DNA of 64,000 nucleotides from Psychrobacter sp. AH5 (GTDB lineage: Bacteria > Pseudomonadota > Gammaproteobacteria > Pseudomonadales > Moraxellaceae). Below are positions 1 through 8,787 of this stretch, in pieces. The DNA is taken from contig NZ_JAMBMT010000001.1 of assembly GCF_040371085.1 (NCBI RefSeq), forward strand, positions 186,001 through 250,000. The letters are read 5' to 3'. The notes under the pieces are model-generated. The model searched no databases and was not told the DNA's origin. It saw only the letters and a program-made list of their open reading frames with translations. Every line of letters starts with the position of its first letter. The first letter of the stretch is position 1. The position numbers were made by a program, and so were the translations under genes.

Positions 1-685
1 GGTCTTTATCAGAGAGTATCCAAGCCAAAGAAACTTGCGCTGGGGTGATATTGTGCTTATCAGCAATTTGCTTAATAGTGTCATTGTCGAACACATCACC
101 GCGCGCGAGTGGCGAGTAGGCTTCTAGTAAAATATGATGATTATTCAAAAAAGTCTGTAAGCTGTTTTGCTTAATAAAGGGATGAAACTCGACTTGATTG
201 ACCACAATAGGCACGTCAGCGTATTTTTTAGCTTCTATGATATTGGCGATATTAAAGTTAGAAACGCCAATATGACGGGTCAAACCTTGCTTTTGTAGCT
301 CACACAAGGCTGGCATAGTCTCAGATAAAGGCACACGATCATCTGGCCAATGTAGCAATAATAAATCAACATAATCAGTGTCGAGATTTTCTAGCGAGCG
401 CTTGGCTGCTGCCATCAGCTTTTCAGGCTCAAATTTCATATCATCAGGGAATATCTTAGTGGTCAAAAAGAATTTATCACGAGCCACGCCTGATTGCTTA
501 ATACCTTCTCCGACTTGCTGCTCATTATTATAAGCTTGCGCGGTGTCGATGTGCTCGTAGCCCATTTGCAGAGCTTTACTGACGATGTCTATACAGTCTT
601 GACCAGTCGATTGCCAAGTGCCTAAACCTAATACGGGAATATTAGCTTGTCCGGCGGTACGAATGTTATAGGTTTTTGTGCTCAT
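1..685 (-). CDS. Aldo/keto reductase, 3' end cut by the window edge
   Basis: The reading frame opens at an ATG at 685 preceded by AAGGAC and runs off the left edge with no stop, so about 228 N-terminal residues are present. It reads as a 2,5-diketo-gluconate-reductase-like (DkgB-type) NADPH-dependent aldo/keto reductase of the TIM-barrel fold. Visible family marks are VLGLGTW near the start, HIDTAQAY carrying the catalytic Asp and Tyr, the Lys in LTTKIF, and the His in LLLLHWP, which together form the Asp-Tyr-Lys-His tetrad. GVSNF is also present. The substrate cannot be told. The gene is transcribed away from the neighbouring MFS gene. Confidence 0.9.
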   Translation of the reverse strand, partial: MSTKTYNIRTAGQANIPVLGLGTWQSTGQDCIDIVSKALQMGYEHIDTAQAYNNEQQVGEGIKQSGVARDKFFLTTKIFPDDMKFEPEKLMAAAKRSLENLDTDYVDLLLLHWPDDRVPLSETMPALCELQKQGLTRHIGVSNFNIANIIEAKKYADVPIVVNQVEFHPFIKQNSLQTFLNNHHILLEAYSPLARGDVFDNDTIKQIADKHNITPAQVSLAWILSDKD

Positions 686-1036
686 ATTATCGTCCTTATT
701 ATTGTATAGGTTAGTGATCGGTGCTAATTAACTTCTCATTGAACTTGAGAGTTTTTATAGCGCTCCATCACTATAAGAAAAAATCATTCTAGACGATAAG
801 GTAGATGACGCTTTCCTACAAAGCCTAAACAAGGCGTTAACGTCTTTTAGAATATAAACACATCCTTTTGTTTACCGCTAAATTAATTTGAATATCTTTA
901 TTACAAAACCTTACCCGTATAAAGGCTTTATTGATAACCCTTATGCTATAGTTGAATTAAAGAGTATATGAATCAAGTGCTTATAAAAAAATATGAAAGA
1001 TAATATAGCTATAGGGCTATATTTTTATGAGTAACT
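686..1036. other. Intergenic region between divergent genes
   Basis: This 351-base AT-rich gap separates the divergently transcribed reductase and MFS genes, so it should hold both promoters. I see no convincing paired -35/-10 boxes, no long palindrome and no small gene. Confidence 0.5.
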
Positions 1037-2251
1037 ATGCCAGATATTATGACCGATAGCTCTATAGAGGATGATAACTCTCTAAGTCAAAAACCGATCT
1101 CATGGTTTATTTTCGGCCTCATGGCAAGTGTCACTTTTGTCGGCATTCTCTCTGAGCTTATGCCATCTGGTATTTTGCCGCAAATGACCGCTGGTCTTGG
1201 CATTGAACAGACGCAAGTAGGGTTTTTGGTAGGTATTTATGCGCTAGCTTCAGCGATATTTGCCATTCCTTTAATCAGTGCCACCTTATGGGTGAATCGA
1301 AAAATTCTGCTGCTAGCGTTACTCACCGGCTTTGCCATCTCTAATATCGTAGTGGGACTGACCTCATCGTATTATCTGATTGTTGCGATGCGTATTTTGG
1401 GCGGCATTTGTGCCGGTATTATGTGGCCGATGATTGCCGCTTATGGTACCGCGCTGGTGCCTGAAAATATGCATGGTAAGGCGATTACTATCATTATGGC
1501 CGGTAATACCTTTGGCGTTAGTTTAGGTTTACCGATTATGACTTTTATTGGTACGCATGTCGGTTGGCGCATGTCATTTTTGGTGTTAGGTGGATTAGGA
1601 GCGCTGATTGCACTGCTCGCGATGAAGTTTTTGCCCGCAGTCAAAGGTGAGAGATTAACTCAGAGCAATTCGCCACTAGCTGTCCTAAAGATACCTGGCG
1701 TTTGGATCGTATTGGCGCTGACCTTTTTGGCCGTAGTCGCGCACTATAGTACTTATACTTATATTACTTTACTGGTCGAAACGATTGCCTTTAGCGGTGG
1801 TATTAGTCTGGCGCTGCTGATCTTCGGTATTGGTTCGGTGATCTCAGTCATTTTATCAGCCAAAATTATCGATACGCACTTGCGTGGTCTCATCGTTGGT
1901 ATGTTAGGCGGCGGCGTCATCGCGATGTTGCTATTTGTGTTGTTTAAGGGTGCCAATGGCTTCTCACATATCGCTTTTTTATTATGGGGACTGGCCTTTG
2001 GCCCCCTAGTGACGATGTTTCAAACTGCCGTCAGTCATCAGGTTACTGAGGCCAAAGCCATTGCCACTTCGGTACAATCTAGTGTCTTTAACTTCTCCAT
2101 TATGATTGCTACTTGGCTGGCGGGACTGATCTTAATCAATATGCCAGAAACCGGGGTTTTCGGAATCGTCTATCTCTCTATTCTATGTTTTGTTCCAGCT
2201 ATTATTATCACCTTTTTATCTAAGAAAACTTTAGATGCCCCTACGATTTAG
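1037..2251 (+). CDS. MFS transporter, DHA1 (AraJ/SotB-like) family
   Basis: A 404-residue protein with about 12 hydrophobic membrane segments after a short polar N-terminus. The first helix region reads GILSELMPSGILPQM and the loop after helix 2 carries LWVNRK, the pattern of drug:H+ antiporter-1 transporters related to sugar and purine efflux pumps (AraJ, SotB, PbuE). The inner membrane is the expected location and the substrate is unknown. The next gene, 55 bases downstream on the same strand, encodes a CodA-like deaminase, so transport of a pyrimidine or other nitrogenous base is a reasonable guess. The start was taken at ATG 1037. A second ATG four codons on (1049) is possible because no strong ribosome site marks either. 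Confidence 0.85.
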   Translation: MPDIMTDSSIEDDNSLSQKPISWFIFGLMASVTFVGILSELMPSGILPQMTAGLGIEQTQVGFLVGIYALASAIFAIPLISATLWVNRKILLLALLTGFAISNIVVGLTSSYYLIVAMRILGGICAGIMWPMIAAYGTALVPENMHGKAITIIMAGNTFGVSLGLPIMTFIGTHVGWRMSFLVLGGLGALIALLAMKFLPAVKGERLTQSNSPLAVLKIPGVWIVLALTFLAVVAHYSTYTYITLLVETIAFSGGISLALLIFGIGSVISVILSAKIIDTHLRGLIVGMLGGGVIAMLLFVLFKGANGFSHIAFLLWGLAFGPLVTMFQTAVSHQVTEAKAIATSVQSSVFNFSIMIATWLAGLILINMPETGVFGIVYLSILCFVPAIIITFLSKKTLDAPTI

Positions 2252-2306
2252 GGCGCTTAATTCATTCACTAATCAATCGTTTATTAATAAAGAGTAGGAG
2301 CTCATT

Positions 2307-3563
2307 ATGATTAAATTTATCAATGCCAATATCTATCGCAATAGCGAAGCCACTGAGATTTTGGTCAAAGATGGTGTCATTCAACAAATGGGTACAGATT
2401 TGCCTAGCGCTGATGAAGAGATTGACCTCAAAGATCGTTTAATTGTCCCGCCTTATGTGGACTCGCATCTGCATCTTGATTATGTCTATACCGGCGGCGG
2501 CGCTGATGCTAAGAACGCTTCGGGCACCTTATTTGAAGGGATCGCTCGCTGGCATGATGTCAAAAAGACTCAGAGCTTTGCAGATGCCAAACAGCGGATG
2601 CTCAAAGGCATTCAAGAAGAAGTGTCAAAAGGGGTGCAATACATTCGTACTCATATCGACGTCTGCGATCCAGACCTGACCGGTCTTAAGGCGATGCTAG
2701 AGCTGCGCGAAGAGCTAAAAGACAACGTCACTATCCAAATTGTTGCTTTTCCGCAAGAAGGTATGTATGCCTATAAAGGCGCAGTTGAGCTGATGGAAGA
2801 AGCGCTAAAGATGGGCGCAGACTGTGTCGGCGGTATTCCGCATTTTGAATGGGCGTATGAGTTTGGCCAAGACTCCGTGCGCAAAACGGTAGAATTAGCG
2901 CTTAAATATGACAAGCTGATCGATGTGCACTGTGACGAAACTGATGATCCTCAAAGTCGCCACGTGCAACTGCTAAATGCTTTGGTGATGATCGAAGATA
3001 TTGGCGCACGCTCTACCGCCAGTCATACTTGCTCGTTTGGTTCTGCTGATGATGCTTATGCGTTTCGAATGATGGGTCTGTTTGAACAATCCGGTATGAA
3101 CTTTATCGCGCTACCGACTGAAAACGCTTATTTGCAAGGTCGCCAAGATACTTATCCAAAACGCCGTGGTCTGACCCGCGTCAAAGAGTTTTGGGAAAAC
3201 GGTATTAATATCAGCTTTGGTCAAGACTCTATCAATGATCCTTGGTATCCAGCCGGCAATGGCAATATGATGAATATCTTAGATAATGGGATTCATCTAT
3301 CGCAAACCATGTCTTTGCCGCAGCTCGATGTCTGCTTGGACTTTATTACCTTTAATGGCGCTAAGACTCTAAACATCGAAGATCAGTATGGTATAGAAGT
3401 GGGTAAGGCGGCAAACTTTTTGGTGCTAAATGCTGATACGCCGTTTGAAGCGGTGCGTCAACGTGCTGACGTGCTAGCATCCGTTCGTAATGGCAAGTAT
3501 CTGTTCAAAAAGCCAGAGCCGAGCTACGAGATTGAGTTAGATGTGTTTAGAGCCACTAAGTAG
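2307..3563 (+). CDS. Amidohydrolase, cytosine deaminase (CodA)-like
   Basis: A 418-residue metal-dependent deaminase of the amidohydrolase superfamily, clearly related to E. coli CodA along its length. Metal and catalytic positions are visible: His54 and His56 in DSHLHLD, Gln150 in AFPQEG, His208 and Glu211 in VHCDE, His240 in ASHTCS, and Asp307 in FGQDSINDPWYP. CodA has Asp next to the metal Asp (its Asp313-Asp314 pair), but here residue 308 is Ser. That position shapes the pocket around C5 of the pyrimidine, so the substrate may not be cytosine itself. The start ATG follows GAGTAGGAGCTCATT, a good ribosome site. It probably forms a unit with the upstream MFS transporter and ends at a strong terminator. 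Confidence 0.85.
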   Translation: MIKFINANIYRNSEATEILVKDGVIQQMGTDLPSADEEIDLKDRLIVPPYVDSHLHLDYVYTGGGADAKNASGTLFEGIARWHDVKKTQSFADAKQRMLKGIQEEVSKGVQYIRTHIDVCDPDLTGLKAMLELREELKDNVTIQIVAFPQEGMYAYKGAVELMEEALKMGADCVGGIPHFEWAYEFGQDSVRKTVELALKYDKLIDVHCDETDDPQSRHVQLLNALVMIEDIGARSTASHTCSFGSADDAYAFRMMGLFEQSGMNFIALPTENAYLQGRQDTYPKRRGLTRVKEFWENGINISFGQDSINDPWYPAGNGNMMNILDNGIHLSQTMSLPQLDVCLDFITFNGAKTLNIEDQYGIEVGKAANFLVLNADTPFEAVRQRADVLASVRNGKYLFKKPEPSYEIELDVFRATK

Positions 3564-3590
3564 TTTTTGCTAACTAGTACTCTTCTCTAA

Positions 3591-3629
3591 AAAAAGCCCG
3601 CTACTTTTACTTTGAGTAGCGAGCTTTTT
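3591..3629. terminator. Bidirectional intrinsic terminator
   Basis: A hairpin with arms around CGCTACT and AGTAGCG, flanked by an A-run on the left and a T-run on the right. It can end both the CodA-like gene on the plus strand and metQ on the minus strand. Confidence 0.85.
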
Positions 3630-3663
3630 ACTGTTATGACTTAATAAGTTACTTATTGATAGC

Positions 3664-4650
3664 TTATTCAGCAGCGACTTCACCCGTTGCGCTAGCAGTA
3701 CCGGCGCTTGCCTTAACTTTAGCTGCATATTCCTCAGGGTTCCAGATTTTTGGATATTTATAGCCTGGGAAAGTCTTATGAGCGTAAGTTTTGAATGCCT
3801 CAGAATTATAAGCTTCTGTCACATCCTTAACCCATTTTTTACCAACGTCAGCGGCTTTTACTGCTGACCAGTTGATATAGTTAAAGCTTGGCTCTTGGAA
3901 TAGTGCGCTAGTTAATTCGATACCAGCATCGGTAGCATAGTTACCATTAATCACCGCAAAATCCACTTCATCCCGCGCGCGCGGTAGCTGCGCCGCTTCT
4001 AACTCAACGATTTTAATCTCATATTTGCTGTTGTCAGCGATATCTGCTTTTGAGGCGGTCAATGGATCAACATTATCTTTTAGCGTAATCCAGCCCAGAT
4101 CATTCATCATTACTAGGGCACGAGCAAAGTTACTAGGATCGTTAGGAGCTGAGACGCTCATGCCTTTATAGGCCTCATCAAGGCTAGTCTTTTTACCCGA
4201 ATAAATACCTAGTGGCGCGGTAGGAACTTGGAATATCTCTACCAAATCAAGATTGTTTTCAGCTTTGAAAGTATCTAAATAAGGCTTGTGCTGAAAGATA
4301 TTAATATCCAAATCACCATCAGCCAAAGCCAAGTTAGGGCGAACATAATCGGTAAAAGTAATCAGCTCAACTTCATAACCTTGTGCTTCTAACGAGCCTT
4401 TAACTTGATTACGGACCATATCAGCAAAATCGCCTTCGGTAGTACCGATGATGATTTTGCTATGTTCAGGATCGATATCACCAGCTGCGGTAGTATTTTC
4501 AGCAGTCTCAGTAGTGCTGCCCTCAGTCGTTGGCGCTTCTTTGGTAGCTTCTGGTGCTGATGAGTTATTACAACCGACCAATACTAGGCCTGATACGCCG
4601 ACAGTGGCAAGACCAAGTGCCAGTTGACGGCTGATATCTGTTAATTTCAT
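3664..4650 (-). CDS. metQ: Methionine ABC transporter substrate-binding lipoprotein (MetQ/NlpA family)
   Basis: A 328-residue periplasmic-binding lipoprotein. The N-terminus is a lipoprotein signal ending in the lipobox LVGC, followed by an Ala/Glu/Thr-rich tether to about residue 58. The mature domain has NlpA/MetQ family features: IIGTTEGDFADMVR, DYVRPNLALADGDLDINIFQHKPYL (seen in two stretches), GIYSGK and NDPSNFARAL. It would capture D/L-methionine or a related amino acid and pass it to MetNI. The ATG follows AAGGATTATTC. It is the third gene of metN-metI-metQ, separated from metI by about 220 bases, so it may also have its own promoter. The C-terminus carries a short Ala/Ser-rich tail. 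Confidence 0.9.
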   Translation of the reverse strand: MKLTDISRQLALGLATVGVSGLVLVGCNNSSAPEATKEAPTTEGSTTETAENTTAAGDIDPEHSKIIIGTTEGDFADMVRNQVKGSLEAQGYEVELITFTDYVRPNLALADGDLDINIFQHKPYLDTFKAENNLDLVEIFQVPTAPLGIYSGKKTSLDEAYKGMSVSAPNDPSNFARALVMMNDLGWITLKDNVDPLTASKADIADNSKYEIKIVELEAAQLPRARDEVDFAVINGNYATDAGIELTSALFQEPSFNYINWSAVKAADVGKKWVKDVTEAYNSEAFKTYAHKTFPGYKYPKIWNPEEYAAKVKASAGTASATGEVAAE

Positions 4651-4874
4651 GAATAATCCTTAATAAAATAAATTAGGCTAATGCTGCCAAATATAAGACT
4701 GCTAGAGTGGCGACAAAAGTAACTTTAGTTCACTATAAAGTCAAGGTTTTTACTTATGAGTAATAAGCATCAAAAGATGAATATTATTCATAAGTCATTT
4801 TTTACGTGAGGGCTTTAGCTCAAACGACTTTGTAGCTTATATAAAGACAGAGTCTTAATGTTTAATCTTAGCAG

Positions 4875-5561
4875 TTAACGCTTGTCCAAACGTGTCGCTA
4901 ACCAGTTACCAAAAGCCTGAATCGAGATGACCATGATCGATAGCATGATAACGATAAATATCATCACCTCAGTCTGATAACGATAGTAGCCATAACGAAT
5001 AGCCAAATCACCAAGACCACCGCCGCCAATCATACCCGCCGCTGCAGAGTAGGATAATAAGCTAATACATAAAATAGTTACTGATAATACTAACCCTGAG
5101 CGCGCTTCATTGAGCAGTACTTTGATAATCGTGAAAGGACGCGCGCCCATCGACTCAGTCGCCTCAATGATACCGCGTGGCACTTCACGTAGGTTTTGTT
5201 CAACAAGGCGCGCAAAATAAAACGAGCCTGCGATAGCTAGCACTAAGGAGGCGGCGATAGGGCCAATGCCAGTACCGACGATAGCTTTGGTAAAAGGACT
5301 CATAGCAATCATCAAAATCACAAACGGGAAGGCGCGCATAAAGTTGGTGATACCGCCTAGTACGGCATATAACGCTTTATTTTGTAAAAACTGCCTATCG
5401 CTTGATAAAAATAAGAAGATGCCAAATAAGCCGCCAATGACGATAGCGGCGGTAGTAGAGATGCCAAGCATGATAAAAGTATCAAAGGTGGCTTGCCAGA
5501 TCTCTTTGCGTAGTGTTAGCAGCTTGTCTATAGAGGCGGATAATTCAGCGCCAGTTAGCAT
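4875..5561 (-). CDS. metI: Methionine ABC transporter permease MetI
   Basis: A membrane permease with about five transmembrane segments and the BPD_transp_1 cytoplasmic loop signature ESMGARPFTIIKVLLNEARSG (EAA motif, here starting near ATESMGA). The start is placed at the ATG at 5561 (MLTGAELS) because GGAG lies eight bases upstream. A GTG six codons earlier at 5579 sits on the ribosome site and is less likely. This gives 228 residues, close to E. coli MetI (217). It lies 24 bases after metN. It would form the translocation channel for methionine with the MetN dimer. Confidence 0.92.
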   Translation of the reverse strand: MLTGAELSASIDKLLTLRKEIWQATFDTFIMLGISTTAAIVIGGLFGIFLFLSSDRQFLQNKALYAVLGGITNFMRAFPFVILMIAMSPFTKAIVGTGIGPIAASLVLAIAGSFYFARLVEQNLREVPRGIIEATESMGARPFTIIKVLLNEARSGLVLSVTILCISLLSYSAAAGMIGGGGLGDLAIRYGYYRYQTEVMIFIVIMLSIMVISIQAFGNWLATRLDKR

Positions 5562-5585
5562 CACTTTTTCTCCTGACACGTATTA

Positions 5586-6356
5586 TTAATCTTCTTGGAC
5601 TAGGCCTTGGCCTATAGGGGTAGTGGCTTGAATTAAACCGTCGCGAATATCAGCAACTTCTAATAATTGACCTTGATGCAATAAAGCGGCGCGGTGACAC
5701 AACCTGCGAATCACGCTCATCTCATGCGTCACAATCACAATAGTGACACCAAGTTTTTGGTTAATATCACGCAGACAGCTGAGTAAGCTACGGGTTGTAG
5801 CAGGGTCAAGCGCAGAAGTTGGCTCATCAGCAAGGAGCACTTTAGGATTAGGGGCGATGGCGCGGGCGATACCGACACGCTGCTTTTGACCACCAGAGAG
5901 CTGCGCGGGGTAGTGTCCTACTCTATCTGTGAGATCAACAATCTCTAAACATTCCATCACCCGCTTATGAATATCGCGACTAGGATAGCCTGAAACGGTC
6001 AGATTGAACGCTACGTTATCGAAAACCGTACGATTAGACATTAGATTAAATTGCTGGAAAATCATACCGATATTGTGACGGGCAATACGTAAGTCACTGG
6101 CTGACAAGGTAGTCAAGTCAGTTCCATCAATAATAACTTGACCGCTATCGGGTCGCTCCAACATATTAATCAGGCGCAATAAAGTGGACTTGCCGGCGCC
6201 TGAATAGCCCATAAGACCGAAGATCTCGCCTTGCTTGACAGACAAAGAGGTCGGCTCAACCGCCGTAAACCAGTGGGCTTTACCATCTGCGCCCTTTATA
6301 GAGCGGTCACTCATAAAGCTTTTAGTCACATCATTTAGGACGATCATGTCACTCAT
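5586..6356 (-). CDS. metN: Methionine ABC transporter ATP-binding protein MetN, short form
   Basis: The ATPase of the methionine importer. Walker A GYSGAGKST, Q-loop IGMIFQQFNLMS, signature LSGGQKQRVGIARA, Walker B VLLADEPTSALD and the switch His in VTHEM are all present. The protein is only 256 residues and ends right after the nucleotide-binding domain. E. coli MetN is about 343 residues and carries a C-terminal NIL/ACT-like domain that binds methionine and shuts the transporter down. That domain is missing here, and metI begins 24 bases after the stop, so there is no room for a frameshifted remnant. An insert of about ten residues (KGADGKAHW) lies before Walker A. First gene of the operon. 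Confidence 0.9.
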   Translation of the reverse strand: MSDMIVLNDVTKSFMSDRSIKGADGKAHWFTAVEPTSLSVKQGEIFGLMGYSGAGKSTLLRLINMLERPDSGQVIIDGTDLTTLSASDLRIARHNIGMIFQQFNLMSNRTVFDNVAFNLTVSGYPSRDIHKRVMECLEIVDLTDRVGHYPAQLSGGQKQRVGIARAIAPNPKVLLADEPTSALDPATTRSLLSCLRDINQKLGVTIVIVTHEMSVIRRLCHRAALLHQGQLLEVADIRDGLIQATTPIGQGLVQED

Positions 6357-6578
6357 AAAAGGCTCAAAATCTGAAGAATAGTTAAATAAGGGGTTGGCTA
6401 ATGACTAGTATATTGATTAATAGCTTGGAGGATAACGGCGCTATCAATATCAAATCAGCACTACTATTAGCTATAGAATAAGGGGCGATAATATAGCATA
6501 TTATGAAGCTGTATTACACATACAACTATCACTCTAGCTGTTCAAGCTAAATTTAGGCTCAGCACTAGCTGATCTTAG

Positions 6579-8750
6579 CTATGAATTAAGAAGCGTGTGT
6601 TGCAGGTTTTGACTTTCTTGATAGCTATAATGAGAATCGTGCTTGACAGGTATCACTACCAAAAATCGGGTATGTCCGTTAATGGTATCGGTAAGAATGC
6701 GGCCTTGGTGAGCGGTAACGATTTGCGAGACTAAAGATAAGCCTAAGCCTGAGCCTTTTTTCTTCTGCTGCAAGCGTACAAAAGGGCTAAAGATCTCTTC
6801 GCGCTTATCCTCTGGTATACCTGAGCCCTCATCAATAACTGCAAGGACGACATATTTGGGATCGGGGCGCACAGGGTCTGCTTTGGCCTTTTTCAAATGC
6901 TTTTTAAATAGACCCTCTTTTTTAGGTGTAGCAGCGGCGTCGTTTTTACTCTCCTCTACGAGAGTCTTGTTTTTATCCTCTAAGCTTGGCGGGGTAGATG
7001 GCTCATTATTGCTGTCTTTGAGCAGCAAATTATTATCGGTACTATTGTTAGTAATATTGTTAGTACTATTATCGGCATTATTAGCAGTGTCGCTGACTTT
7101 GCTATGATTATCTGTCTTTTCAGTGGCAACCTCGACAGGAATAGCTTGCCAAATCATCTTTTTAATTCTGCCTATCAGCTCAGTGCTAAGGTGCTGATAG
7201 CGGCTATTTGCTACGCTATCGAGCATAATAGGATCAGTAGCTGCTGAGTTGGCGGCGCTATCAGACAACACTGCTGCTGTTTTATCCAAGTTTTGATTGA
7301 TATTGTCTGTCTTATCGCCTGTCAAAGCCGGTGTGGTATCAGCATTACCATCTAGATTTATAGTCTCGCCGTTACGATAAATAGTTGGAATTGGCAGGGC
7401 GCTATCGTGGTCATCTACCGTCTCAGTGAGCGTTTTTTCATTAGCTGGCACTTTGAGATAAAGATCAAGCTCATTGTCTAAGGCTTGCTCGCCCTCCGTT
7501 AATGCTTCGTAATCTTTGTACGCTAAATTATCATAATCAGCAAAACTATTAGTCAGTACCGATTGCAATAGATAGTCCGGTACCGTGTCGGCTTCGCTGA
7601 TCTGCTGTACGCCATAGAGAAAAACGGTGATAGGAGGCACGCCGTGTAGCATGGCATTATTTAATAAATTGCGGATCAAATGAGTGAGCATAACAGATTG
7701 ACCCTCGATGATCAGATGCTCACCGATTAGGGTTGCTTCAGGATAATGTTGCCGCTCCTGATTGACCAAATCATACAAGTCTAGCTGCTCTACTTGTTGG
7801 AGCACATGACCGGCGTCCAAGCGACTGACCAATAAGATACTCTCCACCAAATCATTAAGCCCAGATAAATCGCGATTGATCGCTTGCGCGCGTTTATCAA
7901 ACTTAGCTTTTATGTCTGAGGGCATCACTTGGGCAAGCATGTCCATCATCTCGATTTGCAAGCGAATACGAGTGATAGGAGTACGCAGCTCATGCGAGGC
8001 GTGGGCTAACAATAAATTATTGGCATTGATGAGATGCTCAATTTTTTGCGCCGCCTGATTAAAACCTTTCGCTAAAGAAGCAATCTCGTCATTCCCGCGA
8101 GCGTTAACCCGTACACTAAAGTCGCCATCACCTAATTGCACCATTTGCTGGCTTAATTGGTTAATACGCCAAGTCATGGTCCGCGCAATCAGCCATAGTA
8201 CACCTGCCATGATTATTAATAGCAGTAGCGTCCCTGTAAATAAATTTAAGGCCGCTGAGAGCACTGGTTTTTTGGGTGGCAAGCGAGATTCATACAATAA
8301 AGTGTAGCCTGTACTGCTATACACTTGCGCTTGCTGAGTAGGCGGGGTATCTGAGAATGAGGGAAAAATACGCATCAATAGCGAGGGCGGTTCAGGAAGC
8401 TGTAATGGCAGATCACTATTGTCAGTCTGCATGAGCAGATGACCTTCGCTATCATACAAACCCATCTTTGCTTGCAATGACTCATCAAAGATATCAAAGC
8501 TTTTTTTGACTACAGCTAGCATAAAACGAGCTTGTAAGCGGCTATCATTACTCATAGCGACATTTAAATCATTCAAAAAAGGATCTATCTGTCCGAGGAT
8601 CTGCGTCGCTAATACCTCTGAGCGGATACCAGCGTCTTTATCATGAACGAGCTGGGTGAGGAGCACCATAGCGACTGCAAATAAGATAAGTGCCAGCATC
8701 ACACTGGCAAATAACTTGGCAAAAACAGAACGAAAACCGAGCTGCTGCAT
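6579..8750 (-). CDS. Sensor histidine kinase with a large insertion in the ATPase domain
   Basis: A 723-residue membrane kinase, partner of the response regulator encoded just upstream. Order of parts: TM1 about 12-34, periplasmic domain to 168, TM2 168-190, HAMP 186-238, HisKA H-box HASHELRTPITR with phospho-His 253, N-box HLIRNLLNNAMLHG at about 357-370, then roughly 250 residues of low-complexity Asn/Asp/Ser/Thr-rich sequence (about 381-631), then G1 VIDEGSGIP and G2 GSGLGLSLV near the C-terminus. The insert falls between the two strands that follow the N-box, where ordinary kinases have a short turn. All catalytic boxes are intact, so it is probably active. The ATG at 8750 is preferred over a TTG at 8753. 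The signal is unknown; family resemblance is to RstB/CpxA-type kinases. Confidence 0.88.
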   Translation of the reverse strand: MQQLGFRSVFAKLFASVMLALILFAVAMVLLTQLVHDKDAGIRSEVLATQILGQIDPFLNDLNVAMSNDSRLQARFMLAVVKKSFDIFDESLQAKMGLYDSEGHLLMQTDNSDLPLQLPEPPSLLMRIFPSFSDTPPTQQAQVYSSTGYTLLYESRLPPKKPVLSAALNLFTGTLLLLIIMAGVLWLIARTMTWRINQLSQQMVQLGDGDFSVRVNARGNDEIASLAKGFNQAAQKIEHLINANNLLLAHASHELRTPITRIRLQIEMMDMLAQVMPSDIKAKFDKRAQAINRDLSGLNDLVESILLVSRLDAGHVLQQVEQLDLYDLVNQERQHYPEATLIGEHLIIEGQSVMLTHLIRNLLNNAMLHGVPPITVFLYGVQQISEADTVPDYLLQSVLTNSFADYDNLAYKDYEALTEGEQALDNELDLYLKVPANEKTLTETVDDHDSALPIPTIYRNGETINLDGNADTTPALTGDKTDNINQNLDKTAAVLSDSAANSAATDPIMLDSVANSRYQHLSTELIGRIKKMIWQAIPVEVATEKTDNHSKVSDTANNADNSTNNITNNSTDNNLLLKDSNNEPSTPPSLEDKNKTLVEESKNDAAATPKKEGLFKKHLKKAKADPVRPDPKYVVLAVIDEGSGIPEDKREEIFSPFVRLQQKKKGSGLGLSLVSQIVTAHQGRILTDTINGHTRFLVVIPVKHDSHYSYQESQNLQHTLLNS

Positions 8751-8787
8751 CAATGAGTCTCTACTATCAAGCGCCTATAAAACGCTA

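Noticed and set aside
6357..6578. SAM riboswitch ahead of the methionine transporter
   Set aside because: The leader is short and AT-rich with no stem set matching a SAM aptamer.
6856..7107. Plus-strand open frame opposite the kinase insertion
   Set aside because: The Ser/Leu-rich translation is what the reverse strand of an Asn/Asp/Ser-coding repeat gives. No start signals.
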